Notes: generated by a model not told the origin, from the sequence alone. Positions 25,218-34,032 are shown, counted from the stretch's first letter. The stretch is 38,321 nucleotides of DNA from RUG12519 sp045649685 (GCA_045649685.1 JAZRQJ010000017.1:1-38321); one strand, 5' to 3'. Program-made: numbers and translations.

Positions 25218-26105
25218 TTAATGTATAAATTTTTTTGCAAGTAATTTTGCTAAAACATTCAACAAAAAAATTAAAACTAACAATATAGTCGCAATAGCAA
25301 AACATATTTTCATTGCATCAGAAACACTACCATTTCCAGACATATAATAAAGATGCAATGTTAAAGTGCGTCCACTAGAAAAAATATGATTAAACACTTC
25401 TTTAGGCATTTTTGTTCCAGTCCCTATTGTTAATAAAAACGCCGCCGATTCTCCCATAATCCTACCAACAGCTAAAATAACCGAAGTTAAAATCCCAGGA
25501 ACTGCACATGGTAAAACAATCTCAAATATGGTTCGAAATTTTCCCGCTCCTAAGGCCAATGCACCATTTTTATATGAATTAGGAACTGTAAGCAATGCTT
25601 CTTCGGTTGTTCTAATTATTCCGGGCAAAACACAAATTATCATAGTTAAACATCCAGCTATTATCGACGACCCTAGGCCAAACAAAACACAAAATATCGT
25701 ATATCCAAACAGTCCAAATAAAATTGACGGAATTCCTGCTAAAGTTTCAGTGGAAAATCTAATTAATTTAACAAATTTCCCCTGTTTAACATATTGGGTT
25801 AAATATATTGCAGCACCCACACCAATTGGAATAGCAAATATCAATGTAAAAAATTCCACATACAGCGTATTAATAATTATTGGTAATAGTCCATCATTTT
25901 CAGCAGACGACAACAAAAAGTCCAAAGAAATATATCCTGCTCCATTAACGATGATATATGCAATTAATAAAATAAAAAAGCCAATTGTAAGTAATGCAGA
26001 AAAATATATTAGCATCTTTAAAACAACATCAGACTTTCTAACTCTTTTTGAATATAGAGATATTTTTTTTCTCACATCACTCTCTGCTTTATCTATTTGT
26101 TGCAT
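25218..26105 (-). CDS. pstA: Phosphate ABC transporter permease PstA
   Basis: 295 aa, usual length, six membrane segments. The permease motif is PNSYKNGALALGAGKFRTIFEIVLPCAVPGILTSVILAVGRIMGESAAFLLT, and AGIPSILFGLFGYTIF earlier is the PstA/PstC consensus. The ATG (26103-26105) lies 17 bases inside the end of pstC, with GAGAGGTG upstream, so the two permease genes are translationally coupled. Confidence 0.95.
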   Translation of the reverse strand: MQQIDKAESDVRKKISLYSKRVRKSDVVLKMLIYFSALLTIGFFILLIAYIIVNGAGYISLDFLLSSAENDGLLPIIINTLYVEFFTLIFAIPIGVGAAIYLTQYVKQGKFVKLIRFSTETLAGIPSILFGLFGYTIFCVLFGLGSSIIAGCLTMIICVLPGIIRTTEEALLTVPNSYKNGALALGAGKFRTIFEIVLPCAVPGILTSVILAVGRIMGESAAFLLTIGTGTKMPKEVFNHIFSSGRTLTLHLYYMSGNGSVSDAMKICFAIATILLVLIFLLNVLAKLLAKKFIH

Positions 26106-27459
26106 CTATTTGCACACCTCTCTTGGATATTTTCATAAAACTTATATTAACAATCATTATAAAAACAAACAAAACCAATCCTATTCCAAAAAGAGACTGT
26201 CTAAACAAACCAGAAGAATATGCCATATCTATAGCAATACCAGTAGTTAATAGTCTAACAGATCCCAACAACTCAGGAAAATTCACAATATTTCCAGCAA
26301 CCATTATAACCGCCATAGTTTCTCCAATAGCTCGACCCACTCCCAAAACTATTCCAGACAAAATTCCCGATCTCGCTGCAGGCAAAGTCACTTTGAAAAT
26401 TGTTTGAATATGAGTTGCTCCAAGTCCTAGAGAAGCTTCCTTGTATGACTTTGGAATAGCTCTAATTGCAGTTTCTGCCGTACTAATTATTGTTGGCAAT
26501 ACCATAATTGCCAACACTAACATTACAGCAAGCAAAGAATCTCCAACAACAGGTTTTTGACTAAATGTTCTAAAGCCAGAAAACACATTCCTAATAAACG
26601 GAACAACAATCATCATCCCAAAAAAACCATATATTACAGATGGTATTCCTGCTAATAATTCTACAATAGGTCTAACAAAAAAACCAACCTTCTTTGAAGC
26701 TATTTCAGACAAAAACACAGCTGTTAAAATTCCCACAGGAACTCCAATAATTACTGCGCCAAAAGTTCCAAAAAGAGACGCCAATATCAAATATAAAATT
26801 CCATACTTCCCACAAGATGGATCCCACTCAAAACCAAATAAAAAATTAAAAATTCCTACTTCAATAATAGCCGGTAATCCCGAAATAATCATATATAATG
26901 TTATTAAAAAAACTAATCCAACTGATATAGAAGCAAAACAAAAAAACACAGCCTCTGCAAGCTTTTCCCCACCATTCAACCAAACACTAAATATTGCACA
27001 AGCAATTCCAAATATTAATGTTAAGAAAAACGGCCATATAAATCCAATATAAACTCTATTACTACTAATATTTAAGTCAACTATTTGTCTTTTCAAATCA
27101 CTAACTGTTATTAATGATAATATAGGGGTTATTGCTCCAATAATAAAACTCTCAGCGGCAAGTATCCTTTTTTTTAACAATATCAATAAAACACCAACCA
27201 AAGGGGACAAAACTGCTAAAAAAACAGAAATTCTCATAATATCAGGAAAACTTAGGGTAGCTTCACCGCCAACATTCGTAATATTTAATTTTGAATTCAT
27301 CAATATGTCTAAACTAGTGACACAAAAATTATCTTGATTTATAATTATCTGAACATATGGCAACAAAAAACATATTAACATTAGAATACTGAGCAGTATA
27401 ATTAGAAAAAACTTTTTATTTTGATTTAAAAATTCTTTCTTTTCTAAAAACATATCCAT
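26089..27459 (-). CDS. pstC: Phosphate ABC transporter permease PstC with extra N-terminal membrane domain
   Basis: 456 aa, about 150 residues longer than usual PstC. The C-terminal 290 residues are a normal PstC: KLAEAVFFCFASISVGLVF, LFGTFGAVIIGVPVGILTAVFLSEIA, LAGIPSVIYGFFGMM, and the permease motif ASLGLGATHIQTIFKVTLPAARSG with GRAIGETMAVIMVAG. The first 165 residues add an anchor (about 17-37), an extracytoplasmic loop around LLPYVQIIINQDNFCVTSLD, and three more hydrophobic segments (about 75-95, 97-120, 137-160). Nothing marks this extension as a separate gene: there is no internal ATG with a ribosome binding site nearby. Role of the extension unknown. Confidence 0.93.
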   Translation of the reverse strand: MDMFLEKKEFLNQNKKFFLIILLSILMLICFLLPYVQIIINQDNFCVTSLDILMNSKLNITNVGGEATLSFPDIMRISVFLAVLSPLVGVLLILLKKRILAAESFIIGAITPILSLITVSDLKRQIVDLNISSNRVYIGFIWPFFLTLIFGIACAIFSVWLNGGEKLAEAVFFCFASISVGLVFLITLYMIISGLPAIIEVGIFNFLFGFEWDPSCGKYGILYLILASLFGTFGAVIIGVPVGILTAVFLSEIASKKVGFFVRPIVELLAGIPSVIYGFFGMMIVVPFIRNVFSGFRTFSQKPVVGDSLLAVMLVLAIMVLPTIISTAETAIRAIPKSYKEASLGLGATHIQTIFKVTLPAARSGILSGIVLGVGRAIGETMAVIMVAGNIVNFPELLGSVRLLTTGIAIDMAYSSGLFRQSLFGIGLVLFVFIMIVNISFMKISKRGVQIDATNR

Positions 27460-27495
27460 TAATTTTAACCCCTCAACAAAAACATAAATTAAAAC

Positions 27496-28338
27496 TTAAC
27501 TAAATTCTCTTGAAACTGGAATTAATTTAGCCTTCCGTATAAGTTCTCGACCCTCGTCCGAATAAATATAATCCATCCAGGCTTTAACTAGCTCATCACA
27601 AGTTTGTTTTTTTACAATTTGTATAAAAAATCTGCTAAGTTTATAGCTTCCATTCAGTATGTTTTCGTCTGTCGGTTCAACCCCATCAACATTAATAACA
27701 TTTACAAAGTCATCCATTCCCGAAAAAGATATATATCCCACCGCATTAGGATCACTTTTCACCTTTTCTTTAACCTTCCCACTACTATCTAACTCAACAG
27801 AATATTGACAGTTGCTTTTTGCATTGATATTTTTTTCAAAATCAGTTCTTGTTCCGGAAGCAGCATCTCTCCCAACAACTGTTATTAATCCGTCACGTCC
27901 TCCAACCTCATTCCAATTTTGTATTTTTCCCGCAAAAATTTCAGATATTTGATTCATTGAAAGATTTTTTACACCATTTTCTTTATTAACACAAATAGCT
28001 ATTCCGTCTATTGCTATATTATATTTATCAAAATATTCTGGATTTTCTTCATTAGTTAGCTCACGAGAGATATCTCCTATTTGAGCAACACCGTCTTTAA
28101 CAACTCTTGGAGCTTCTCCAGAACCTGTTCCGCTTTTAACAACATCTATTTTAGGATATTTTTTCATAAAATTAGTAGCTAATTTATCACAAACCTCTTG
28201 CATAGAAGAAGACCCAACCATTTGTAAGTTTCCCGATAAAACAGAGTTCGATTCAATATTTTTCTTGACGCATCCACAAAAAAGCATAGTTATAGAAAGC
28301 ACAAAAAATGTTATAACCACAAACATATTTTTGTTCAT
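27496..28338 (-). CDS. pstS: Phosphate-binding lipoprotein PstS
   Basis: 280 aa from ATG 28336-28338 (MNKNMFVVITFFVLSITMLFCGC). An in-frame ATG at 28371 is only a few bases after the predicted transcript start and lacks a ribosome binding site, whereas GGGTGG precedes the chosen ATG. The signal peptide ends in a lipobox-like FCGC, so the protein is lipid-anchored. Phosphate-binding segments are LQMVGSSSMQEVCDKLAT, VKSGTGSGEAPRVVKDG and VVGRDAASGTRTDFEKN. It captures phosphate for PstCAB. First gene of the operon. Confidence 0.95.
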   Translation of the reverse strand: MNKNMFVVITFFVLSITMLFCGCVKKNIESNSVLSGNLQMVGSSSMQEVCDKLATNFMKKYPKIDVVKSGTGSGEAPRVVKDGVAQIGDISRELTNEENPEYFDKYNIAIDGIAICVNKENGVKNLSMNQISEIFAGKIQNWNEVGGRDGLITVVGRDAASGTRTDFEKNINAKSNCQYSVELDSSGKVKEKVKSDPNAVGYISFSGMDDFVNVINVDGVEPTDENILNGSYKLSRFFIQIVKKQTCDELVKAWMDYIYSDEGRELIRKAKLIPVSREFS

Positions 28339-28382
28339 ATATGTTAAACCACCCATATTACATTTTTTCAAATATCATAAAA

Positions 28383-28411
28383 ATTGTACTACAAATATCT
28401 ATAAACTTCAA
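28383..28411 (-). promoter_or_regulatory. Promoter of the pst operon
   Basis: Minus strand TTGAAG (28406-28411), 17-base spacer, TACAAT (28383-28388). Transcription should start near 28376, leaving about 40 bases to the chosen pstS ATG. I could not recognise a PhoP box (repeated TTAACA-like half-sites). Confidence 0.8.
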
Positions 28412-28446
28412 CCGTTATTTTGCATCACCCTCTACAAACAAAGTAT

Positions 28447-28476
28447 AAGCAGCCAAAATTAAACTTTCAGCTGCTT
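28447..28476 (-). terminator. Weak hairpin after the phage-type cassette
   Basis: Arms AAGCAGC/GCTGCTT (28447-28453 and 28470-28476), 16-base loop, and only a broken T-rich tail on the minus strand (ATACTTTG). It lies just after the stop of the hub-like gene and before the pstS promoter. It may stop only part of the transcription. Confidence 0.45.
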
Positions 28477-28483
28477 CTAAACT

Positions 28484-29422
28484 CTATTGAACACAATCAC
28501 TATATAATGAGATTTTAGTTAAAGGTCCTTTTTCATCCAACGAAAAATGCACTTCGCTAATATAGCAGGTTCCCTTAACTGGTATTTTTCCTTTAATTCT
28601 AACAACCATTCCAGGATATACATCAAGATATTGAGGTAACGTAATTTCATACCTATATCTTTTCTTACCCGCCTCATAAATTAAATGCTTTGCTCCTCTA
28701 TTAGGCAATATGCTCCATTGTTTAGGTGCTTTATAATAACGCACTCTCTTTATTCCAGTTACGTTGGCCAAACTATCCTCAAAATATTCAGAAAAATCTA
28801 TGCCCTTTCCATTAGACTTAACAAACACTTTAGAAATAACACTAGATCTATCCTCCATTGTTACTAAACTTAAATATTTAATATCTGTTCCAAAATTGAT
28901 CGGTTTACTGGGTGAATAGCTACTTCCCAACTGAAGATTTTCATCTACAATCGGAGATGTATCAAACGCCTTTTTACAATAAATAGATACAACATCCCAA
29001 GCAGTCATTCCTAATTCAACATAAAAATCATTTAAAACAACCTTGTGTGTATGAAAATTTAGTTTATTAATTCCATATGGCCTAGCATATTTTTCAAACA
29101 TAGCTAACACACCATAAGATTTATATTCAGCAGGTTTGACCTGATTTTGCCAAATTCTGCATAATAAACTTCTAACTTTAAGATAAAAATAATCTCCTTT
29201 TTTGCTTAGTCTTCTCTGAATAGTGTCTATAAAACACGAATGCACTTTTCCATTTTCCTTAATAACATCAACTTTTACCAAACTATTGTTTACTTCTGTT
29301 GCAAATTTAAAACTAAACCATATGTCAATTCCATACTCACCAAAATGCATTTCATACGACAACGGCTTTGGTAAACTAACAATATTATTTTTAATATCAT
29401 ATCCTTTAAGTTGTATTTTCAT
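28484..29422 (-). CDS. Phage tail-hub-like protein (XkdQ/gpD-type)
   Basis: 312 aa. The N-terminal beta part (about 1-80) is followed by VRSLLCRIWQNQVKPAEYKSYGVLAMFEKYARPYGI (residues about 83-118). This resembles the R-S-L-A-A-L-L-L-D-N-E...P..Y...s...I....a.pYGi block typical of baseplate hub proteins in contractile-tailed Firmicute phages. The C-terminal part ends in beta strands with PQYLDVYPGMVVRIKG. The hub joins tail tube and tip. No tube, tape measure, sheath or other baseplate gene lies beside it, which is odd. Last gene of the cassette; its start overlaps the preceding stop by one base. Confidence 0.62.
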   Translation of the reverse strand: MKIQLKGYDIKNNIVSLPKPLSYEMHFGEYGIDIWFSFKFATEVNNSLVKVDVIKENGKVHSCFIDTIQRRLSKKGDYFYLKVRSLLCRIWQNQVKPAEYKSYGVLAMFEKYARPYGINKLNFHTHKVVLNDFYVELGMTAWDVVSIYCKKAFDTSPIVDENLQLGSSYSPSKPINFGTDIKYLSLVTMEDRSSVISKVFVKSNGKGIDFSEYFEDSLANVTGIKRVRYYKAPKQWSILPNRGAKHLIYEAGKKRYRYEITLPQYLDVYPGMVVRIKGKIPVKGTCYISEVHFSLDEKGPLTKISLYSDCVQ

Positions 29423-30096
29423 TATGTAACCTCTAAAAACGCAAACTCAATCTTACCGTTTGGTCTCCCGCTCAACAAACTAAGAACCGCATTAAATTTC
29501 TGACTTCCCATAGAAAGCGACTTAATCTCACCAGATTCCATCAATGAAATCAACCTAATAAACTGCTCAGAATTAACAATTGCTTTACCTTCAATTTTCT
29601 TTAACGTTCTACCAAAATCTTTACAATATATTTCTTCAATAGGTGAATAATATACTGAAATGTTTCGAGACATTTTAAGTTCTGTTTCGCCAGTAGCCAT
29701 TATCTTTTCATCTCCAAAATATATGGGAATAAATATTTTTTTGTCATCAAGTAATTCAAATTTTATTCTAGATTCCTGAACATATGCTTCTAAAGAATCG
29801 TCATAACTAACTGCAAATGACGTAAGTTCATTAAAACCTTCAATATTTTCATCATTTAATTTTGCTCTGACTTGCTCTGTTAATTCACGACAATTTTTAG
29901 ATCCTCTTAATCTTGGCATATATGTTTTTATTGTCAATATGGTCTTCATATCAGTTCCAAAATAAATTTCAGCTGTTAAAAATTCTTGTTTTATAGGACA
30001 CTCCACCTTGTTGGAAGAAAACGTACTATACACTTTTATATCTAATCCAATTTGTAATATGTCTATCACTTTATTCAAAATGTCATAAGGTTTCAT
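29422..30096 (-). CDS. Phage-cassette protein, possibly a tail-completion domain joined to an unknown domain
   Basis: 224 aa from ATG 30094-30096, with GAAGGAG at 7 bases. The first half (about 1-115) has the helix-strand pattern of tail-terminator/tail-completion proteins: a helical start (PYDILNKVIDILQIGL), then strands TILTIKTYMPRLRGSKNC, AKLNDENIEGFN and YVQESRIKFEL. The second half (about 116-224, KKIFIPIYFGDEKIMATGETEL to the end) I do not recognise. It looks beta-rich and ends LLSGRPNGKIEFAFLEV. Overlaps the upstream gene by 14 bases, so it belongs to the same transcript. Assignment by shape and position only. Confidence 0.4.
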   Translation of the reverse strand: MKPYDILNKVIDILQIGLDIKVYSTFSSNKVECPIKQEFLTAEIYFGTDMKTILTIKTYMPRLRGSKNCRELTEQVRAKLNDENIEGFNELTSFAVSYDDSLEAYVQESRIKFELLDDKKIFIPIYFGDEKIMATGETELKMSRNISVYYSPIEEIYCKDFGRTLKKIEGKAIVNSEQFIRLISLMESGEIKSLSMGSQKFNAVLSLLSGRPNGKIEFAFLEVT

Positions 30097-30409
30097 TATC
30101 AATCTCCTTCACAATTAGCCTCCAACAACCAAGTTCCGAATCATAGTCTCCAGAAACAGTATTGTAAGTACGCTTTTCACACACAACTCTATTTATACAA
30201 TCAACTTGCTCATAATCAAAAAGCCACAAACTATATTTATTTTCTGTTATGTATCCAATAGAACTAACATTATTCGTTGTTTTCTCAATAGGTTTTTTTG
30301 ATATTTTTTGAAATATACCTGCACCATTTACTTCTTTGTTGTTAGAAATTATCCTTAACGGTTTTCCAAACGCTTTCATAGTTCTTCTCATCTCATTTCT
30401 TACATCCAT
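30083..30409 (-). CDS. Phage head-closure/connector-like protein
   Basis: 108 aa, with the ATG nine bases after AAGGAGG. Small beta-rich protein beginning with a basic helix (RNEMRRTMKAFGKPLRII), then short strands (GYITENKYSLWLFDYEQVD and YDSELGCWRLIVKEI). This is the size and position of head-closure proteins such as those following the connector in PBSX-like phages. It overlaps both neighbours (17 bases with the upstream gene, 14 with the downstream one). No sequence motif is decisive, so this is a position-based call. Confidence 0.42.
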   Translation of the reverse strand: MDVRNEMRRTMKAFGKPLRIISNNKEVNGAGIFQKISKKPIEKTTNNVSSIGYITENKYSLWLFDYEQVDCINRVVCEKRTYNTVSGDYDSELGCWRLIVKEIDNETL

Positions 30410-30782
30410 GACTTAAAGCCTCCTTGGATGAGAAAAAAGCAAAACCTTCATCAACTAAAAGATGTGCTGCTTCAACACGCCATCTATCAAATAAGCAATT
30501 TGCAATTTCAACTTGCTTCTTAGAATCCTTAGAGATAGAATATCCATTACCTGAAAACCTACCAGTAGGGTCACTGTTAGACTTCGATAAACTAGTCCAC
30601 AAATTAAGCATAGCAGCACAAAGCATTGTTAAAACAGGAATATCTTTTTCATTAATATCTTTTTTACACCTAGCTTCAACCTGATTGATTGCAACATTCG
30701 CCATAGGTAAATATTTAGACTTTTCACTTTCAGATATATTTGCCATATCACAAAAAGCATCTAATACTTTATTTACATCCAT
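30393..30782 (-). CDS. Phage head-tail connector-like protein
   Basis: 129 aa, mostly helical: MDVNKVLDAFCDMANISESE, then YLPMANVAINQVEARCKKDIN (about 25-45), and PVLTMLCAAMLNLWTSLSKS. Pattern and size fit the YqbG/gp6-like adaptor proteins that plug the portal ring. It sits right after the major capsid gene, where adaptors are normally found, 80 bases downstream of the capsid stop, behind a hairpin at 30805-30836. Confidence 0.52.
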   Translation of the reverse strand: MDVNKVLDAFCDMANISESEKSKYLPMANVAINQVEARCKKDINEKDIPVLTMLCAAMLNLWTSLSKSNSDPTGRFSGNGYSISKDSKKQVEIANCLFDRWRVEAAHLLVDEGFAFFSSKEALSHGCKK

Positions 30783-30804
30783 TTATAACTCCTTTTTATA
30801 TATA

Positions 30805-30836
30805 AAGCAGCAAGATATATTCTTTTCTTACTGCTT
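30805..30836 (-). terminator. Hairpin just after the major capsid gene, possible attenuator
   Basis: On the minus strand AAGCAGTAAGA pairs with TCTTGCTGCTT (11 bp with one G-U), loop of 10 bases; the plus strand would have a C-A mismatch instead. The tail is TATATATAAAAAGGAG, not a T-run, so it is more likely a partial terminator or an RNA processing/stability element than a strong stop. Confidence 0.5.
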
Positions 30837-30862
30837 CTATAAAATTAAAATACTATAATTAT

Positions 30863-31879
30863 CTATTTACCGTTAACATTAAGAACAACAGACGCATCTT
30901 TAAATATTTTAGCGAATCCTGTAATTGTTGTTATTGTAGCCCTATTTATCTGTTTGTCTATTAATTTATCTGCTTCAACACTAACATCTCTTGCAACAAC
31001 CTGTTCCAAAGCAAATCTTCTATCTAAAGCTATTATTTTTCCTTCTGGAACCGCAGACGATTTAATTAATTTTGCACCAAGAGGATTACTCAAAGCACCT
31101 GTTCCTTGGAAATTCAATCCTGTCATTGGATTTTGAAATTCTTTAATTGCTAAAATCTTGAGCATAACATCAGGAGCAACTAAAATAGTATTCATTTGAT
31201 ATGTTCCAAACTTACTCCACAGCTTCAAAAAATCCAAATATGATATTTCGCCTGTTTTTTCAACATTGATCTGCTCAGCAGCATTCTTTTCACCATCACC
31301 ATTAATTATTACATTAACAGCATCTTCTAAAAGTGTTGTTGCTAAATATGATCCAATTTGTTTTAAAGTAACTCCAAAAATATCCAATTTTTGAAATTGT
31401 ATTGCCTCATAACTAGCTGATATAGAGCGTCCTCTCTTGTTCAATTTAATTAGATGATTTTTAACATTTATCTTAGTCTCAGGAATCTCGGCTCCCTCTT
31501 TAACTTTTTCCATACGTTTTTCTTCATCAGTTGGATTTGAACAAATGCTTCTATAATCCATGCTGTCTATCTTAGTTTTAGTAGCAACAACGTCATTTAA
31601 AATATTAGTTTCTTCCATTCCACTATTTACAGCTCTCGAAAGAAACTCTGGAAACAACGCAGCAGACTCAGATGTCTGATAAAATTTTTGAACCCTATCC
31701 GAGTTAGCTCCTTTAACTTTAATATCAAAACGCTTTAACTGTCTTTGAAATGCATCTAATTTTTCCAAAGATGTTCCACGATAATTTTCAGTAGGATCTA
31801 ACTCCTCCAAAACCTCTATAAAACTTTTATTAGGTCTATTATACATACCCTTTTCTATTTTTATTGACTCATAATTCAT
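30863..31879 (-). CDS. Phage major capsid protein (HK97-fold type)
   Basis: 338 aa. The N-terminal 80 residues are helical and charged, as in delta-domain scaffolding segments. A P-domain-like region follows: LFPEFLSRAVNSGMEE, TKTKIDSMDYRSI, EGAEIPETKINVKNHLIKLNKRGRSISASYEAI. Then comes an A-domain-like block: TLLEDAVNVIINGDG, NTILVAPDVMLKILAI and the end NRATITTITGFAKIFKDASVVLNV. Order and wording match HK97-fold capsid proteins of the XkdG kind. Intact, with a clean ribosome binding site (AGGAGG) before the ATG. It follows the protease gene by 32 bases. Confidence 0.86.
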   Translation of the reverse strand: MNYESIKIEKGMYNRPNKSFIEVLEELDPTENYRGTSLEKLDAFQRQLKRFDIKVKGANSDRVQKFYQTSESAALFPEFLSRAVNSGMEETNILNDVVATKTKIDSMDYRSICSNPTDEEKRMEKVKEGAEIPETKINVKNHLIKLNKRGRSISASYEAIQFQKLDIFGVTLKQIGSYLATTLLEDAVNVIINGDGEKNAAEQINVEKTGEISYLDFLKLWSKFGTYQMNTILVAPDVMLKILAIKEFQNPMTGLNFQGTGALSNPLGAKLIKSSAVPEGKIIALDRRFALEQVVARDVSVEADKLIDKQINRATITTITGFAKIFKDASVVLNVNGK

Positions 31880-31911
31880 AATAAATATTCCTCCTAAATA
31901 AATAACAAATT

Positions 31912-32760
31912 TTATATAACAAATTGACTATTAGTCTGATTCATTTTTTCTTCACTTAATAATTGTGGTTTAGCATTTTTCAAATTCAGTGCCTTAGAAA
32001 ACTCACATTTAAAAGCTTCTAACTCATCTATGTTCATTTTAGAAACTAAACCAGCAAAAGCATCATTGTTAACCATAAATTGATTTAAAAAGCTAAGCTT
32101 AACAACTTCTCCTCTAAGTTTTTGCAAATGACGCCTGCCTATCTGAGCTTGCTTTTCTAGCTGATTATTATACTCAAATCCCTTAACAACACCTGCTCCA
32201 ACTTGAGCCGGAACAGCCACAAAAGACCATTCATATGCATCAATTGGGTCTACAAGCATAACGTAGCATGTTTTTCCATCATAGCTCTGACCAATTTCAT
32301 GTCCACAACATCCGTCATATTCTGCTCCGCATATAGAACATGATTTTTTTAAAACTCTGCAACCAACACTAACTTCTTTAATTATTCCAGCGTCAATTTC
32401 CATAATTAAATCTTTGCAGCGTTCACTTCTAACCATGTATGCTTTTGCTTTTAAAACGAATTTTTGTTCACCGAATGAAGTCATTTCACCGGTTGGTTCA
32501 ACACTAGTCTGAAAAATTCGAGCTGTTTGATTTTTTATCGTAGGATTATGATCAAAAATTCCAGTTTTACCTACAAACAGCTCAGATAATTTTTGAAGCG
32601 AATCCGTTGTAAAAGATTCTCCTTCTCTGTCAATTTCGTTGTCACAAAGAATAACTGAAAATGTAAAAATTTCCTCTGGTTTCATTTCTCGTCTAGTATA
32701 TTTGTTAATTAAATCAATATCTTGCGAATTAATATCAACTGACTTTATAATTTGTTTCAA
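31912..32760 (-). CDS. Prohead maturation protease with inserted zinc knuckle (XkdF-like)
   Basis: 282 aa. HK97-type prohead protease pattern: FTFSVILCDNEIDREGESFTTDSLQKLSELFVGKTGIFDHN with catalytic His71, and IIKEVSVGCRVL with catalytic Ser131. Directly after the Ser strand comes CSICGAEYDGCCGHEIG (Cys141, Cys144, Cys151/152, His154), a probable zinc-binding knuckle, then the conserved DPIDAYEWSFVAVPAQ. The C-terminal helix-rich tail (about 205-282) may act as scaffold. It would cleave capsid N-termini during head assembly. Placed between portal and capsid genes, as in PBSX-type phages. Confidence 0.84.
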   Translation of the reverse strand: MKQIIKSVDINSQDIDLINKYTRREMKPEEIFTFSVILCDNEIDREGESFTTDSLQKLSELFVGKTGIFDHNPTIKNQTARIFQTSVEPTGEMTSFGEQKFVLKAKAYMVRSERCKDLIMEIDAGIIKEVSVGCRVLKKSCSICGAEYDGCCGHEIGQSYDGKTCYVMLVDPIDAYEWSFVAVPAQVGAGVVKGFEYNNQLEKQAQIGRRHLQKLRGEVVKLSFLNQFMVNNDAFAGLVSKMNIDELEAFKCEFSKALNLKNAKPQLLSEEKMNQTNSQFVI

Positions 32761-32790
32761 AATAAACTCCTCCTAACTTTAGTAATATTT

Positions 32791-33993
32791 TTATTGTGCA
32801 ACAACCTGTTCACTCAAATCCACCAATACTGGCTGAGGTTCTCTGCCGTTTTCAAGTTCAATTTTTTCAGCTTGCGCATTATATAATCTAGTTTTGGCGG
32901 CTTGAATTTGGTCATTAAAGTTCAAAACATCCCATTTAATTTTAGGCCTGTCTGAATAACCATTAACTCTAAGTGCGGTAGTAGCAATTTTCAAAATAAT
33001 TGGATTTAAAAGACGTCTGTAATACGCCAACTCACTCGAAAGAATCTCAGCTTGTTGTTCACTCATTCTCTCCGTAGTAGACCAACTAAGTCCTAACATA
33101 AAAGGTGGAATAGACAATTTTGAAACAATTTGCTCAACCATCTGTTTTGCCGGAATTTCATAATCAATTATTTGATTATCTGCTCCAATAACTTTTATAT
33201 CAACATCACCAACAGCCACAAAATCTCTTATATCACCTCTTTTGCTAGCAGCCATTCCATCAGACCATTCTCTAGCAATTGTTTCAGCTCGTTCTTTTGC
33301 ATAAACCTGATCCACACCATTTTCTCCGGGTTTATATGTAACCGCAAATCTAACATTACCAACACGATCAAAATTTTCACCCATAGCGCCATATATTTTA
33401 TTTAAAATATTGGTAACAAAAGGTAAACTATTTAAAACACTCTGTCCACCAACCTCTCCAGGCACTGGATTCAAAGCAGTAAATAAAATTCGTTCAGGAT
33501 ATGTTGGTTCAATTGGAGAATCAAAGCCATTTTTTCTGCAAATTTTCAAATCCAACGGATCATCCCCACTCATCAAAACAACATCAGATATATTAGCATT
33601 ATATAGAGCAGCTATATTCCAATTATCATCAAATACAATTTCCCCAACAGCATTTCCAAACATTAAAAGGCTGTCTAAATAAGTACACATAAAATGTTCG
33701 AGACCCGTTCTGCTAGCTCCAACTTTAATATTGTAGCTGAAATCGTTCAAAAATCTTTCTGCTTTTTCATCATCACAAAAAAACGTAAATCCTCCAATCA
33801 GTCTCTCAATTTTCCCAAAAGCCGCATCAATTATAGGAATAGAATTTCTCATAGATTTATATAAATTAATAGCAGGTTCATTTATTCCGCTGTAACCTAA
33901 AATAGAACTTGTTGAAAAATTATTGTTTGATCTTGTTTGAAGAACAACAGGCGCGCAACTTTTGTTTTTGTGTTTACGTTTAAATAGTGCCAT
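32791..33993 (-). CDS. Phage portal protein
   Basis: 400 aa. The N-terminus is basic (MALFKRKHKNK). The portal pattern is NEPAINLYKSMRNSIPIIDAAFGKIERLIGGF (about 38-69), LEHFMCTYLDSLLMFGNAVGEIV, NPVPGEVGGQSVLNSLPFVTNILNKIY, and the clip/stem region IPAKQMVEQIVSKLSIPPFMLGLSWSTTERMSEQQAEILSSELAYYRRLL. The I-P-P-F-M-L-G and S-T...Q segments are widespread in phage portals. Twelve copies form the ring through which DNA enters the head. Intact; 39 bases after terL. Confidence 0.88.
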   Translation of the reverse strand: MALFKRKHKNKSCAPVVLQTRSNNNFSTSSILGYSGINEPAINLYKSMRNSIPIIDAAFGKIERLIGGFTFFCDDEKAERFLNDFSYNIKVGASRTGLEHFMCTYLDSLLMFGNAVGEIVFDDNWNIAALYNANISDVVLMSGDDPLDLKICRKNGFDSPIEPTYPERILFTALNPVPGEVGGQSVLNSLPFVTNILNKIYGAMGENFDRVGNVRFAVTYKPGENGVDQVYAKERAETIAREWSDGMAASKRGDIRDFVAVGDVDIKVIGADNQIIDYEIPAKQMVEQIVSKLSIPPFMLGLSWSTTERMSEQQAEILSSELAYYRRLLNPIILKIATTALRVNGYSDRPKIKWDVLNFNDQIQAAKTRLYNAQAEKIELENGREPQPVLVDLSEQVVAQ

Positions 33994-34032
33994 GCCAAAA
34001 CATCCCTCCTTTTTAATATAAAAATTTTTAAA

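Noticed and set aside
27496..28371. PstS start at the upstream ATG (28371)
   Set aside because: It lies about five bases after the predicted transcript start and has no ribosome binding site; GGGTGG precedes the ATG at 28338, which also gives a normal lipoprotein signal.
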